From Haloarculaceae archaeon (GTDB lineage Archaea > Halobacteriota > Halobacteria > Halobacteriales > Haloarculaceae): a stretch of DNA of 12,303 nucleotides. Location: NCBI GenBank assembly GCA_018609945.1, contig JAHENO010000007.1, forward strand, positions 1 to 12,303, read 5' to 3'. This document shows, in pieces, positions 5,541 through 12,303 of the stretch (within the stretch, counting starts at the first letter, position 1; every line of letters begins with the position of its first letter). The notes beneath the pieces were generated by a model. The model did not search any database, was not told the DNA's origin, and saw nothing but the letters and a program-made list of their open reading frames with translations. A program made the position numbers and the translations under genes.

Positions 5541-7815
5541 GCGGATGAGCCGGGTTTCGGTGACCGGCTCGAAACCCGTGATGGACGACGTCATCGAGGT
5601 CGTCCACGACCTGGGCCTGTTGCACATCACCGAGTACGACGGGGCCTGGGAGGGGTTCGAGCCCGGCGATCCCATGGAGGGGGCCGACGCGGCGTCGGGC
5701 AAGCTGGTCACCGTCCGCGCGCTGAAATCGACACTGGACGTCACCGGCGAGGAGGTCAGCCCCACGAACCGGGTCGTCACCGACGAGGCCCTCGAGGAGG
5801 AACTCGAGGCGGTGCGGGCGGACGTCAACGAACTCGACGACCGCCGCGACGAGTTGCGGGACGAACTCCGGGACGTCGAGGAGCGAATCGACCTGATGGA
5901 GCCGTTCGTCGCGCTGGGTATCGACCTGGACCTGCTCTCGGGCTACGATTCCCTGGCGGTCCGGGTCGGCGAGGGCGAGGCCGACACGGTCGAGCGGGCA
6001 CTCGCCGAGAGCGACGTCGAGGCCTACGAGACCTACACCGCCGGGGATATCGTCGCCGTCTTCGCCTACGCCGACGACGAGACGCTCGCGGACGTCCTGG
6101 TCGACGCCACGTTCACCGCAATCGAAATCCCCGACGGCGAGGGCGACCCCGAAGCGTATCTCGAGGAGTTGCGCCACCGCAGACAGCAACTCGACTCGAA
6201 GCTCTCGACCGTCGAGGACGAGATGCAGGACCTCAAACTCGAGGTCGGCGGGTTCCTGCTGGCTGCCGAGGAGGAACTCACCATCGACGTCCAGAAGCGC
6301 GAGGCACCGCTGGCCTTCGCCACGACGGCGAACGCGTTCATCGCCGAGGGGTGGATCCCGACGGCACGCTACGACGAGTTCGAGCGCGCCGTCACCGACG
6401 CCGTGGGCGACCACGTCGAGATCGACGAACTCGAACGGGCCGACTACGACGAGGACGGCCACCCCGTCGACCGCGAGGAGGTCCACGGTGGCGAGGAACG
6501 CGGTCCGGAGGACGACGCAGGCGGCGTCGGGCAGCCGACGGCCACCAACGGCCGGGGCGAGGTCGCCGACGCGAGCGCGGACGGCGACGACGAGCGGGCC
6601 CGGACCGACGGCGGCACGGTCACGATGGGGGGCGACGAACCGCCGGTCATCCAGAACAACCCCGCGATAAGCAAGCCCTTCGAGATGCTCGTCGGGGTGA
6701 TCAACCGGCCCAAGTACACCGAGTTCGACCCGACGCTGATCTTGCTTTTGACGTTCCCGGCGATGTTCGGGTTCATGATCGGCGACGTCGCGTACGGGCT
6801 CCTGTACGTCCTCATCGGCTGGGCGCTGTACACGAAGGTGGACAGTTCCGGCTGGCAGGCGCTTGGCGGCCTCTCGATCTGGTCGGGCGTGTTCACCATC
6901 TTCTTCGGATTGCTCTACGGGGAGTTCTTCGGGTTACACTTCATCACGTCGATCCTCTGGGAGGGTGTCGTCGGCCTGCACGGCGCACCCATGCACAAGG
7001 GGCTCCAGCCGGTCGACGTCAACTTCGCGCGGGCGTGGCTGCTCGTCAGTTTCGCGTTCGGCCTGCTCCACCTGACGGTCGGCTACGCGCTCGGGTTCCT
7101 GAAGGAACTGCGCCACGGCGCCTGGGCGGCCCTCACCGAGAAGGGGTCGTGGGTGCTGATGATGGGCGGCGTCTGGGTGTTCGTGTTCAGTACCGCCGCC
7201 GTCGGCAAGAAGCCCGCGTTCATGTTCTCGGTGTTCGGGGCCGAGGGTGCGATCAACCCGCGGACCGGCGAGGCGATCGCTGCCGAAGCGGTGGCCTATC
7301 CCCTCGGATTCACCGGCTTCCCGGAGATCGTCGGTCTCGCCGGCCTCGGGCTGACGGCCCTCGGGCTCGTGTTGTTGCTCGGCGGCGAGGGGATCATCGG
7401 CCTGCTTGAGAGCCTGAACGTCCTGGTGAACGTCCTCTCGTACGCCCGGATTCCCGCAGTGTTGCTCGCCAAGGCTGGCATGGCCTTCGTCGTCAACCTG
7501 CTCTTTTTCGGCGCCTACACCCACCACGGAGAGTTCCACTTCCTGACCGGTGACGGGCCGGGGTACGTCCTCTCCGAGTACGGCGCGGAGGCGCTGATGT
7601 TCCCCGGGCTGATCCACATGGGTATCGTCGGCATCCTCTTCGGTATCGTGGTGTTCGTTCTCGGTCACGTGCTGGTGCTGGCGCTGGGCGTTACGAGCGC
7701 CGGCCTGCAGGCGGTGCGCCTCGAGTACGTCGAGTTCTTCAGCAAGTTCTACGACGGCGGTGGCAAGGCGTTCACCCCCTTCGGTCACGAGCGCACCTAC
7801 ACCGCGGACGATTGA
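5527..7815 (+). CDS. atpI: A-type ATP synthase membrane subunit I (a-subunit homologue)
   Basis: The protein has 762 residues. The N-terminal cytosolic half (about 1-318, with a helical stretch near 75-120) binds the peripheral stalks. The C-terminal half has about seven to eight membrane helices (about 404-437, 446-473, 500-528, 541-560, 602-631, 635-664, 695-725) and forms the ion half-channels beside the rotor ring. The key arginine is Arg641 in L-S-Y-A-R-I-P-A-V-L-L-A; a second conserved Arg is at about 731 in A-V-R-L-E-Y-V-E-F, and the end F-S-K-F-Y-D-G-G-G-K-A-F-T-P-F is the family C-terminal signature. Between the halves, residues about 319-370 form an acidic, Gly-rich low-complexity linker. 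I chose the ATG at 5527 because GGAGG lies about 8 nt before it inside atpH; an ATG at 5545 is the alternative. The 14-bp overlap with atpH suggests coupled translation. Confidence 0.96.
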   Translation: MLRPERMSRVSVTGSKPVMDDVIEVVHDLGLLHITEYDGAWEGFEPGDPMEGADAASGKLVTVRALKSTLDVTGEEVSPTNRVVTDEALEEELEAVRADVNELDDRRDELRDELRDVEERIDLMEPFVALGIDLDLLSGYDSLAVRVGEGEADTVERALAESDVEAYETYTAGDIVAVFAYADDETLADVLVDATFTAIEIPDGEGDPEAYLEELRHRRQQLDSKLSTVEDEMQDLKLEVGGFLLAAEEELTIDVQKREAPLAFATTANAFIAEGWIPTARYDEFERAVTDAVGDHVEIDELERADYDEDGHPVDREEVHGGEERGPEDDAGGVGQPTATNGRGEVADASADGDDERARTDGGTVTMGGDEPPVIQNNPAISKPFEMLVGVINRPKYTEFDPTLILLLTFPAMFGFMIGDVAYGLLYVLIGWALYTKVDSSGWQALGGLSIWSGVFTIFFGLLYGEFFGLHFITSILWEGVVGLHGAPMHKGLQPVDVNFARAWLLVSFAFGLLHLTVGYALGFLKELRHGAWAALTEKGSWVLMMGGVWVFVFSTAAVGKKPAFMFSVFGAEGAINPRTGEAIAAEAVAYPLGFTGFPEIVGLAGLGLTALGLVLLLGGEGIIGLLESLNVLVNVLSYARIPAVLLAKAGMAFVVNLLFFGAYTHHGEFHFLTGDGPGYVLSEYGAEALMFPGLIHMGIVGILFGIVVFVLGHVLVLALGVTSAGLQAVRLEYVEFFSKFYDGGGKAFTPFGHERTYTADD

Positions 7816-7966
7816 CGTCTTCCTTTCACCGGAGAGTGCGTCGCAGTGATGCCGCGACATCACACCGCGGAAACCGCCGGAATCCGGGGCTGACGAACGG
7901 TTTTGAGAAGCTTTATGAGTACGGTGGATGGACATACGCCTGTTCGGAAACCACAAGAGATCCACC
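7816..7966 (+). promoter_or_regulatory. Intergenic region before atpK with hairpin and TATA-like box
   Basis: This is the only sizeable gap in the operon (151 bp). A 6-bp stem GTGATG/CATCAC with a 6-nt loop lies at 7846-7863, after a pyrimidine-rich stretch at about 7818-7830. A TATA-like CTTTATGAGT at 7911-7920 predicts transcription start near 7941, about 25 nt before the atpK ATG at 7967; AGAGATCC just before the start may help ribosome binding. I infer an internal promoter that adds expression of the multi-copy ring subunit. No gene is visible in it. Confidence 0.5.
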
Positions 7967-8224
7967 ATGAGCGCAACCACCTTACTCACAGAATTCGTAC
8001 TGGCAGCCGCCGAGAACGGCGGACAGGGTATTCCGCCGTCCGCCGGCGCAGCGCTGGCCGTCGGGCTGGCGGCCCTCGGTGCAGGCATCGCCGAACGTGG
8101 CATCGGGGCCGCAGCGGTCGGTGCCACGGCCGAGGACGACGACATGTTCGGTCGGGGACTCATCCTCACGGTCATCCCGGAGACACTGGTGATCCTGGCG
8201 CTGGTCACGATCTTCCTGGTCTAA
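7967..8224 (+). CDS. atpK: A-type ATP synthase rotor-ring subunit K (c-type proteolipid)
   Basis: The protein has 85 residues and two membrane helices (about 26-52 and 64-85) joined by a short acidic loop (A-E-D-D-D). Several copies form the rotor ring that carries ions past subunit I. The ion-binding carboxylate is Glu72 in I-P-E-T of helix 2. Helix 1 (A-A-L-A-V-G-L-A-A-L-G-A-G) has the glycine-rich packing typical of c subunits and no Gln, the usual Na+ ligand there, which favours proton coupling. I chose the ATG at 7967 rather than the in-frame ATG at 7928: a TATA-like box at 7911-7920 would start transcription downstream of 7928, and the added residues (M-D-I-R-L-F-G-N-H-K-R-S-T) do not look like a c subunit. 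The two-helix, roughly 8-kDa form is the simple type, not a fused multi-hairpin version. It is probably expressed more strongly than its neighbours. Confidence 0.93.
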   Translation: MSATTLLTEFVLAAAENGGQGIPPSAGAALAVGLAALGAGIAERGIGAAAVGATAEDDDMFGRGLILTVIPETLVILALVTIFLV

Positions 8225-8231
8225 CCGTCCC

Positions 8232-8810
8232 ATGAGCCTCGATACGGTCGTAGAGGACATCCGCGAGGAGGCCCGCGAGCGCGCCGAGGAGATCCGCAGC
8301 GAGGCCGAGGCCGAGGCCGAGGAACTCGTGAGCGAGGCCGAGGCCGACGCCGAGGAGATCCGCGAGGAGCGCGAACGCGAAATCGAGCGCCAGATCGAAC
8401 AGGAGCGCGAACAGAAACTCTCCAGTGCCAAACTCGAGGCCAAACAGGAGCGCCTGGAGGCCCGGCGTGACGTCCTGGAGGAGGTCCGCGAGCGGGTCGA
8501 AGCGGAGATTGCGGGCCTGGAGGACGGCCGCGAGGAGCTGACCCGGGCGCTGCTTGAGGACGCCGTCGCGGAGTTCCCCGACGACGCGAGCGTCGAGGTG
8601 TACGGCCGCGCCGAGGACGCGGCCCTGCTCGAGTCGGTCGCCGCAGACTACGACGGCTGCTCGTACGCCGGCGAGGTCGAGTGTCTCGGCGGCGTCGTCG
8701 CCGAGGCGGCCGAGTCGCGCATCCGCGTGAACAACACCTTCGACTCGGTGCTGGACACCGTCTGGGAGGACAACCTCCGGGAGGTCTCGGAGCGACTGTT
8801 CGAGCAATGA
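8232..8810 (+). CDS. atpE: A-type ATP synthase peripheral stalk subunit E
   Basis: The protein has 192 residues, the usual length for subunit E. The first 85 residues or so form a charged helix with 11-residue repeats (about 18-50: A-E-E-I-R-S-E-A-E-A-E, A-E-E-L-V-S-E-A-E-A-D, A-E-E-I-R-E-E-R-E-R-E), which pairs with the similar helix of AtpH to form the peripheral stalk. The C-terminal half is a globular alpha/beta domain that grips the catalytic head; it ends with E-C-L-G-G-V-V-A-E-A...I-R-V-N-N-T-F-D-S, a segment well conserved in archaeal E and V-ATPase E subunits. It begins 7 bp after atpK and ends in a 4-bp ATGA overlap with atpC, so translation is likely coupled. No Shine-Dalgarno is evident before its ATG. 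Confidence 0.95.
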   Translation: MSLDTVVEDIREEARERAEEIRSEAEAEAEELVSEAEADAEEIREEREREIERQIEQEREQKLSSAKLEAKQERLEARRDVLEEVRERVEAEIAGLEDGREELTRALLEDAVAEFPDDASVEVYGRAEDAALLESVAADYDGCSYAGEVECLGGVVAEAAESRIRVNNTFDSVLDTVWEDNLREVSERLFEQ

Positions 8811-9868
8811 GCCTCTACCAGACCGACTCGGGCGGCAACTACGAGTACGTGACCGCTCGCGTCCGGGCGCGCAAGGCGGCGCTGTTCGACGACGACGACT
8901 ACCGCAAGCTGGTGCGGATGGGCACGAGTGGCATCGCCCGCTTCATGGAGGAAACGGAGTACGAGTCGGAGATGAACGAGCTCGGGGCGCGCCACTCGGG
9001 GGTCGACCTCGTGGAGTACGCCCTCGCCCGGAACCTCGCGAAGCACTTCGACGACCTGCTTCGCTGGGCCGACGGCAGGCTGTACGACTACGTCGCGCGA
9101 TACCTCCGGAAGTTCGACGCCTGGAACGTCAAGACAGTCCTGCGTGGCCTGTATTCGGACGCGAGCCGCGAGGACATCGAGGACGACCTCGTCCGTGCCG
9201 GCGAGTTCTCCGAGTCGCTGCTGGACCAGCTCGCCGGGTCGGACTCCGTGGAGGCGGCGGTCGAAGTGCTCGATTCCACGCGGTACGGCGACGCGCTCGC
9301 CGACGCGCTGCGCGACTACGAGGAGACCGGCACGCTCGTGCCCCTGGAGAACGCCGTCGACCGGACGTTCTACGAGGACCTGCTGTCCGACCTGCCGGCC
9401 GAGTCGACCCGGGCGACGGAACTCTACCAGGAGTTCCTGCACGCCGAGATCGACTTCCGGAACCTCCGGAACGCGCTCCGGCTGGCGCGCTCGGGTGCCG
9501 ACATGGACCCCTCCGAGTACTACATCGACGGCGGCCGGCTGTTCGACGAAAGCGAGATCAGACAGCTGGTGGGCAACACCGACCAGCTCGTCGAGCACAT
9601 CCGGACCAGCGTCTACGGCGAGGAACTCGAGGCGGCCCTGGAGACGCTGGAAGACGCCGAGAGCCTCATCGAGTTCGAGCACGCGCTCCACCGTGCGGAA
9701 CTGGAGTACGCGGGCCGGCTCTCGAACAAGTACCCGCTGTCGATCTGTCCGGTGCTCTCGTATATCCTGTACAAGGAACGGGAGGTCGAGAACATCCGGG
9801 CGATCGCACGCGGTCGCGAGGCCGGGCTCGAACCCGAGGAGATCGAGGAGGAGCTGGTGATACTATGA
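8807..9868 (+). CDS. atpC: A-type ATP synthase subunit C (V-type d homologue)
   Basis: The protein has 353 residues, the expected length for archaeal subunit C. This funnel-shaped, all-helical protein sits on the rotor ring and connects it to the central shaft (subunits D and F). Visible family features are an N-terminal N-Y-E-Y-V-T-A-R-V-R-A-R-K-A-A-L-F stretch, repeated helical segments, D-A-W-N-V-K-T-V-L-R-G near 105-115, and the C-terminal P-L-S-I-C-P-V-L-S-Y-I-L-Y-K-E-R-E-V-E-N segment followed by I-R-A-I-A-R-G, a strongly conserved ending. The ATG at 8807 overlaps the atpE stop (ATGA). The reading frame is open further upstream, but that part lies inside atpE and lacks family character. 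The stop overlaps the atpF start in the same ATGA manner. Confidence 0.95.
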   Translation: MSLYQTDSGGNYEYVTARVRARKAALFDDDDYRKLVRMGTSGIARFMEETEYESEMNELGARHSGVDLVEYALARNLAKHFDDLLRWADGRLYDYVARYLRKFDAWNVKTVLRGLYSDASREDIEDDLVRAGEFSESLLDQLAGSDSVEAAVEVLDSTRYGDALADALRDYEETGTLVPLENAVDRTFYEDLLSDLPAESTRATELYQEFLHAEIDFRNLRNALRLARSGADMDPSEYYIDGGRLFDESEIRQLVGNTDQLVEHIRTSVYGEELEAALETLEDAESLIEFEHALHRAELEYAGRLSNKYPLSICPVLSYILYKEREVENIRAIARGREAGLEPEEIEEELVIL

Positions 9869-10185
9869 GCCAGGAGATCGCCGTCATCGGCAGCCCCGAG
9901 TTCACGACCGGCTTCCGACTCGCCGGCGTCCGGAAGTTCGCGGAGGTGCCCGACGACGAGAAGGACGAGCGCCTCGACGGCACAGTCGAGGAGCTCATGG
10001 CCGACGAGGACGTGGGCATCGTCGTGATGCACGACGACGACCTTGACCACCTCTCGCGGGGCGTCCGCGAGGACGTCGAGACGAGCGTCGAACCCGTGGT
10101 GGTGACGCTGGGCGGCGGCGCCGGCAGCGGCGGGCTGCGCGCACAGATCAAGCGAGCCATCGGAATCGACCTGATGGACGAATAA
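9865..10185 (+). CDS. atpF: A-type ATP synthase central-shaft subunit F
   Basis: This protein of 106 residues, the usual length for subunit F, has a small Rossmann-like alpha/beta domain. It begins I-A-V-I-G-S-P-E-F-T-T-G-F-R-L-A-G-V, the family N-terminal signature (I-G-x...G-F-x-L-A-G). The middle strand D-V-G-I-V-V-M-H and the C-terminal helix (L-R-A-Q-I-K-R-A-I-G-I-D) are also typical. Subunit F binds subunit D in the rotating shaft and is thought to modulate catalysis through its mobile C-terminal helix. Between them lies a Gly-rich turn (G-G-G-A-G-S-G-G). It overlaps atpC by 4 bp and is followed after 2 bp by atpA. Confidence 0.95.
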   Translation: MSQEIAVIGSPEFTTGFRLAGVRKFAEVPDDEKDERLDGTVEELMADEDVGIVVMHDDDLDHLSRGVREDVETSVEPVVVTLGGGAGSGGLRAQIKRAIGIDLMDE

Positions 10186-10187
10186 TC

Positions 10188-11954
10188 ATGAGTCAAGCAA
10201 CAGAATCAGACGTCCGAGAGGACGGCACGATAGAGAGCGTATCGGGCCCCGTGGTTTCGGCGGTCGACCTCGACGCGAAGATGAACGACGTGGTGTACGT
10301 CGGACACGAGGGCCTGATGGGCGAGGTAATCGAGATCGAAGGGAACCTGACCACGATTCAGGTGTACGAGGAGACCTCCGGGGTCTCGCCGGGCGAACCC
10401 GTCGAATCGTCGGGTGCGCCGCTGTCGGTCGACCTCGGACCAGGCATGCTGGACAGCATCTACGACGGGGTCCAGCGCCCGCTGGACGTCCTCCAGGAGA
10501 AGATGGGGTCGGCGTTCCTCGACCGCGGGGTCGACGCTCCGGGGATCGACCTGGAGCGGACCTGGGAGTTCACCCCCGAAGTCGAGGAAGGGGACGACGT
10601 CGAGCCGGGCGACATCGTCGGCACGGTGCCCGAGACGGCGAGCATCGACCACAAAGTGATGGTCCCGCCGGACTCGGAAGGCGGCGAGGTCGTCACCGCC
10701 GAGTCGGGCAACTTCACCGTCGAGGAGACCGTCATCGAACTCGACTCCGGCGAGGAGATACAGATGCGCCAGGAGTGGCCGGTCCGGGAGGCCCGTCCCA
10801 CCGTCGACAAGCAGACGCCGACCGAACCGCTGACATCGGGGCAGCGCATCCTCGACGGCCTGTTCCCGCTCGCGAAGGGCGGCACCGCGGCGATTCCGGG
10901 CCCGTTCGGGTCCGGCAAGACGGTCACCCAGCAGAGCCTCGCGAAGTTCGCCGACGCCGACATCGTCGTCTACATCGGCTGTGGCGAGCGGGGCAACGAG
11001 ATGACCGAGGTCATCGACGACTTCCCCGAACTGCCGGACCCCCAGACGGGCAACGCCCTGATGGCCCGGACCTGCCTCATCGCCAACACCTCGAACATGC
11101 CCGTCGCGGCACGCGAGTCCTGCGTGTACACCGGGATCACCATCGCGGAGTACTACCGCGACATGGGCTACGACGTGGCGCTGATGGCCGACTCGACCTC
11201 GCGGTGGGCCGAGGCGATGCGGGAGATCTCCTCGCGGCTGGAGGAGATGCCCGGCGAGGAGGGCTACCCCGCGTACCTGGCCGCGCGGCTGTCGGCCTTC
11301 TACGAGCGGGCCGGCTACTTCCGGAACGTCAACGGCACCGAGGGCTCCATCTCGGTCATCGGGGCGGTCTCGCCGCCTGGCGGTGACTTCTCGGAGCCGG
11401 TGACCCAGAACACGCTGCGCATCGTGAAGACGTTCTGGGCGCTGGACGCCGACCTCGCGGAACGGCGCCACTTCCCCGCGATCAACTGGAACGAATCGTA
11501 CTCGCTGTACCGCGACCAGCTCGACCCGTGGTTCCGGGAGAACGTCACCGAGGACTGGCCCGAGACGCGCCAGTGGGCCATCGACGTCCTGGACGAGGAG
11601 GGCGAACTCCAGGAGATCGTCCAGCTGGTCGGCAAGGACGCACTGCCCGAGGACCAGCAACTGACCCTGGACGTGGCCCGCTACATCAAGGAGGCGTACC
11701 TCCAGCAGAACGCCCTCCACGAGGTCGACCGCTACTGTCCGCCGGAGAAGACCTACCGCATCCTCGACGCGATCAAGACGTTCAACGACGAGGCCTTCGA
11801 CGCGCTGGACGCGGGCGTGCCGGTCGACGAGATCACCGACATCGAGTCGCTCCCGCGGCTCAACCGCATCGGCACGACGCCGGACGACGAGACCGACGAG
11901 TTCGTCGACGAGATCGAAGCGGAGATAACCGAACAGCTCCGGTCGCTCTACTAA
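10188..11954 (+). CDS. atpA: A-type ATP synthase catalytic subunit A
   Basis: The protein has 588 residues, the usual length for archaeal subunit A, which hydrolyses or makes ATP in the A3B3 head. Parts: an N-terminal beta barrel (about 12-80), the A-type non-homologous insertion (about 115-190), the nucleotide-binding core, and a C-terminal helical domain. The P-loop is G-P-F-G-S-G-K-T at 238-245 with Lys244. The catalytic Glu is in G-C-G-E-R-G-N-E (Glu267). The Walker B region is V-A-L-M-A-D-S-T-S-R-W-A-E-A, with the Asp at 335. The adenine-pocket region carries the usual S-G-D/P-P-G-G-D-F-S-E-P-V-T-Q-N-T-like stretch (here S-P-P-G-G-D-F-S). Some archaeal A subunits carry an intein at the P-loop; here the P-loop is uninterrupted. 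Spacing is 2 bp to atpF and 2 bp to atpB. Confidence 0.98.
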   Translation: MSQATESDVREDGTIESVSGPVVSAVDLDAKMNDVVYVGHEGLMGEVIEIEGNLTTIQVYEETSGVSPGEPVESSGAPLSVDLGPGMLDSIYDGVQRPLDVLQEKMGSAFLDRGVDAPGIDLERTWEFTPEVEEGDDVEPGDIVGTVPETASIDHKVMVPPDSEGGEVVTAESGNFTVEETVIELDSGEEIQMRQEWPVREARPTVDKQTPTEPLTSGQRILDGLFPLAKGGTAAIPGPFGSGKTVTQQSLAKFADADIVVYIGCGERGNEMTEVIDDFPELPDPQTGNALMARTCLIANTSNMPVAARESCVYTGITIAEYYRDMGYDVALMADSTSRWAEAMREISSRLEEMPGEEGYPAYLAARLSAFYERAGYFRNVNGTEGSISVIGAVSPPGGDFSEPVTQNTLRIVKTFWALDADLAERRHFPAINWNESYSLYRDQLDPWFRENVTEDWPETRQWAIDVLDEEGELQEIVQLVGKDALPEDQQLTLDVARYIKEAYLQQNALHEVDRYCPPEKTYRILDAIKTFNDEAFDALDAGVPVDEITDIESLPRLNRIGTTPDDETDEFVDEIEAEITEQLRSLY

Positions 11955-11956
11955 CC

Positions 11957-12303
11957 ATGAAGGAATACCAGACAATCACGGAGATCAGCGGACCGCTGGT
12001 CTTCGTCGAGACGGACGAACCGATCGGCTACGACGAACTCGTCGAGATCGAGACCGCGGACGGACAGCGGCGCCGCGGCCAGGTGCTCGACACGTCGAGT
12101 GGCCACGTCGCCATCCAGACCTTCGAGGGCACGTCGGGGATCGACCGCGATTCCTCGGTGCGGTTCCTCGGCGAGACCATGAAGATGCCCGTCACCGAGG
12201 ACCTGCTCGGGCGGGTGCTCGACGGCTCGGGCAACCCCATCGACGGCGGCCCGGAGATCGTCCCGGACGAACGCCGCGACATCGTCGGGTCGGCCATCAA
12301 CCC
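11957..12303 (+). CDS. atpB: A-type ATP synthase regulatory subunit B, N-terminal part (cut by window edge)
   Basis: The ATG at 11957 lies 2 bp after the atpA stop; 115 complete codons are visible before the window ends. The N-terminus M-K-E-Y-Q-T-I-T-E-I-S-G-P-L-V-F-V-E is the beta-barrel opening of subunit B, followed by R-R-G-Q-V-L-D, then T-F-E-G-T-S-G-I-D and V-T-E-D-L-L-G-R-V-L-D-G-S-G-N-P-I-D-G-G-P, all characteristic of A/V-type B subunits. B alternates with A in the head and binds nucleotide without catalysing hydrolysis. The rest of the gene, and presumably atpD, lies beyond the right edge. Confidence 0.96.
   Translation, partial: MKEYQTITEISGPLVFVETDEPIGYDELVEIETADGQRRRGQVLDTSSGHVAIQTFEGTSGIDRDSSVRFLGETMKMPVTEDLLGRVLDGSGNPIDGGPEIVPDERRDIVGSAIN

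Noticed and set aside
7928..7966. A 13-residue N-terminal extension of AtpK
   Set aside because: A TATA-like box at 7911-7920 would put transcription start after this ATG, and the residues do not fit a c-type subunit N-terminus.
10899..10922. Possible intein insertion at the atpA P-loop, a known site in some archaea
   Set aside because: The G-P-F-G-S-G-K-T motif is continuous and the protein has the normal 588-residue length.
10206..11975. A 589-codon open frame on the minus strand across atpA
   Set aside because: It is an antisense shadow of a highly conserved catalytic gene in GC-rich DNA; its translation is Arg/Val/Asp-rich with no recognisable domain.

Overview
The window is haloarchaeal chromosome. 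It is GC-rich, its proteins are strongly acidic (Asp/Glu-rich, few Lys), TATA-like boxes sit about 25-33 bp before starts, leaders are short, and it carries an archaeal A-type ATP synthase operon. I cannot fix the genus from sequence alone. No rRNA, tRNA, CRISPR array or insertion-sequence transposase is visible.

Layout. (1) Positions 1-1238, minus strand: electron transfer flavoprotein genes etfB-etfA, overlapping by ATGA; etfA runs off the left edge. (2) Positions 1278-2495, minus strand: a membrane-tethered winged-helix regulator with an outside sensor domain, one membrane helix, an acidic linker and a C-terminal DNA-binding domain. (3) Divergent from it, plus strand: a secreted coiled-coil/beta protein (2635-3867), followed after 18 bp by a small type IV pilin-like protein (3886-4365). 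(4) Positions 4365-4446: an 82-bp nested inverted repeat between convergent genes. (5) Positions 4463-5083, minus strand: a SAM methyltransferase closely resembling the plant plastid MPBQ/MSBQ quinol methyltransferase. (6) From 5208 to the right edge, plus strand: the A-type ATP synthase operon atpH-I-K-E-C-F-A-B, with atpB cut by the window end.

How they fit together (inference). Much of the window is energy metabolism: ETF feeds electrons to the quinone pool, the methyltransferase probably finishes the quinone ring, and the ATP synthase uses the resulting proton gradient. The operon is tightly packed (4-bp ATGA overlaps, 2-7-bp gaps) except for 151 bp before atpK. That gap contains a hairpin and a TATA-like box, which suggests separate extra expression of the multi-copy rotor-ring subunit. 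The regulator/secreted-protein/pilin cluster (1278-4365) is the least understood part and the best candidate for an undescribed envelope-sensing or surface system.
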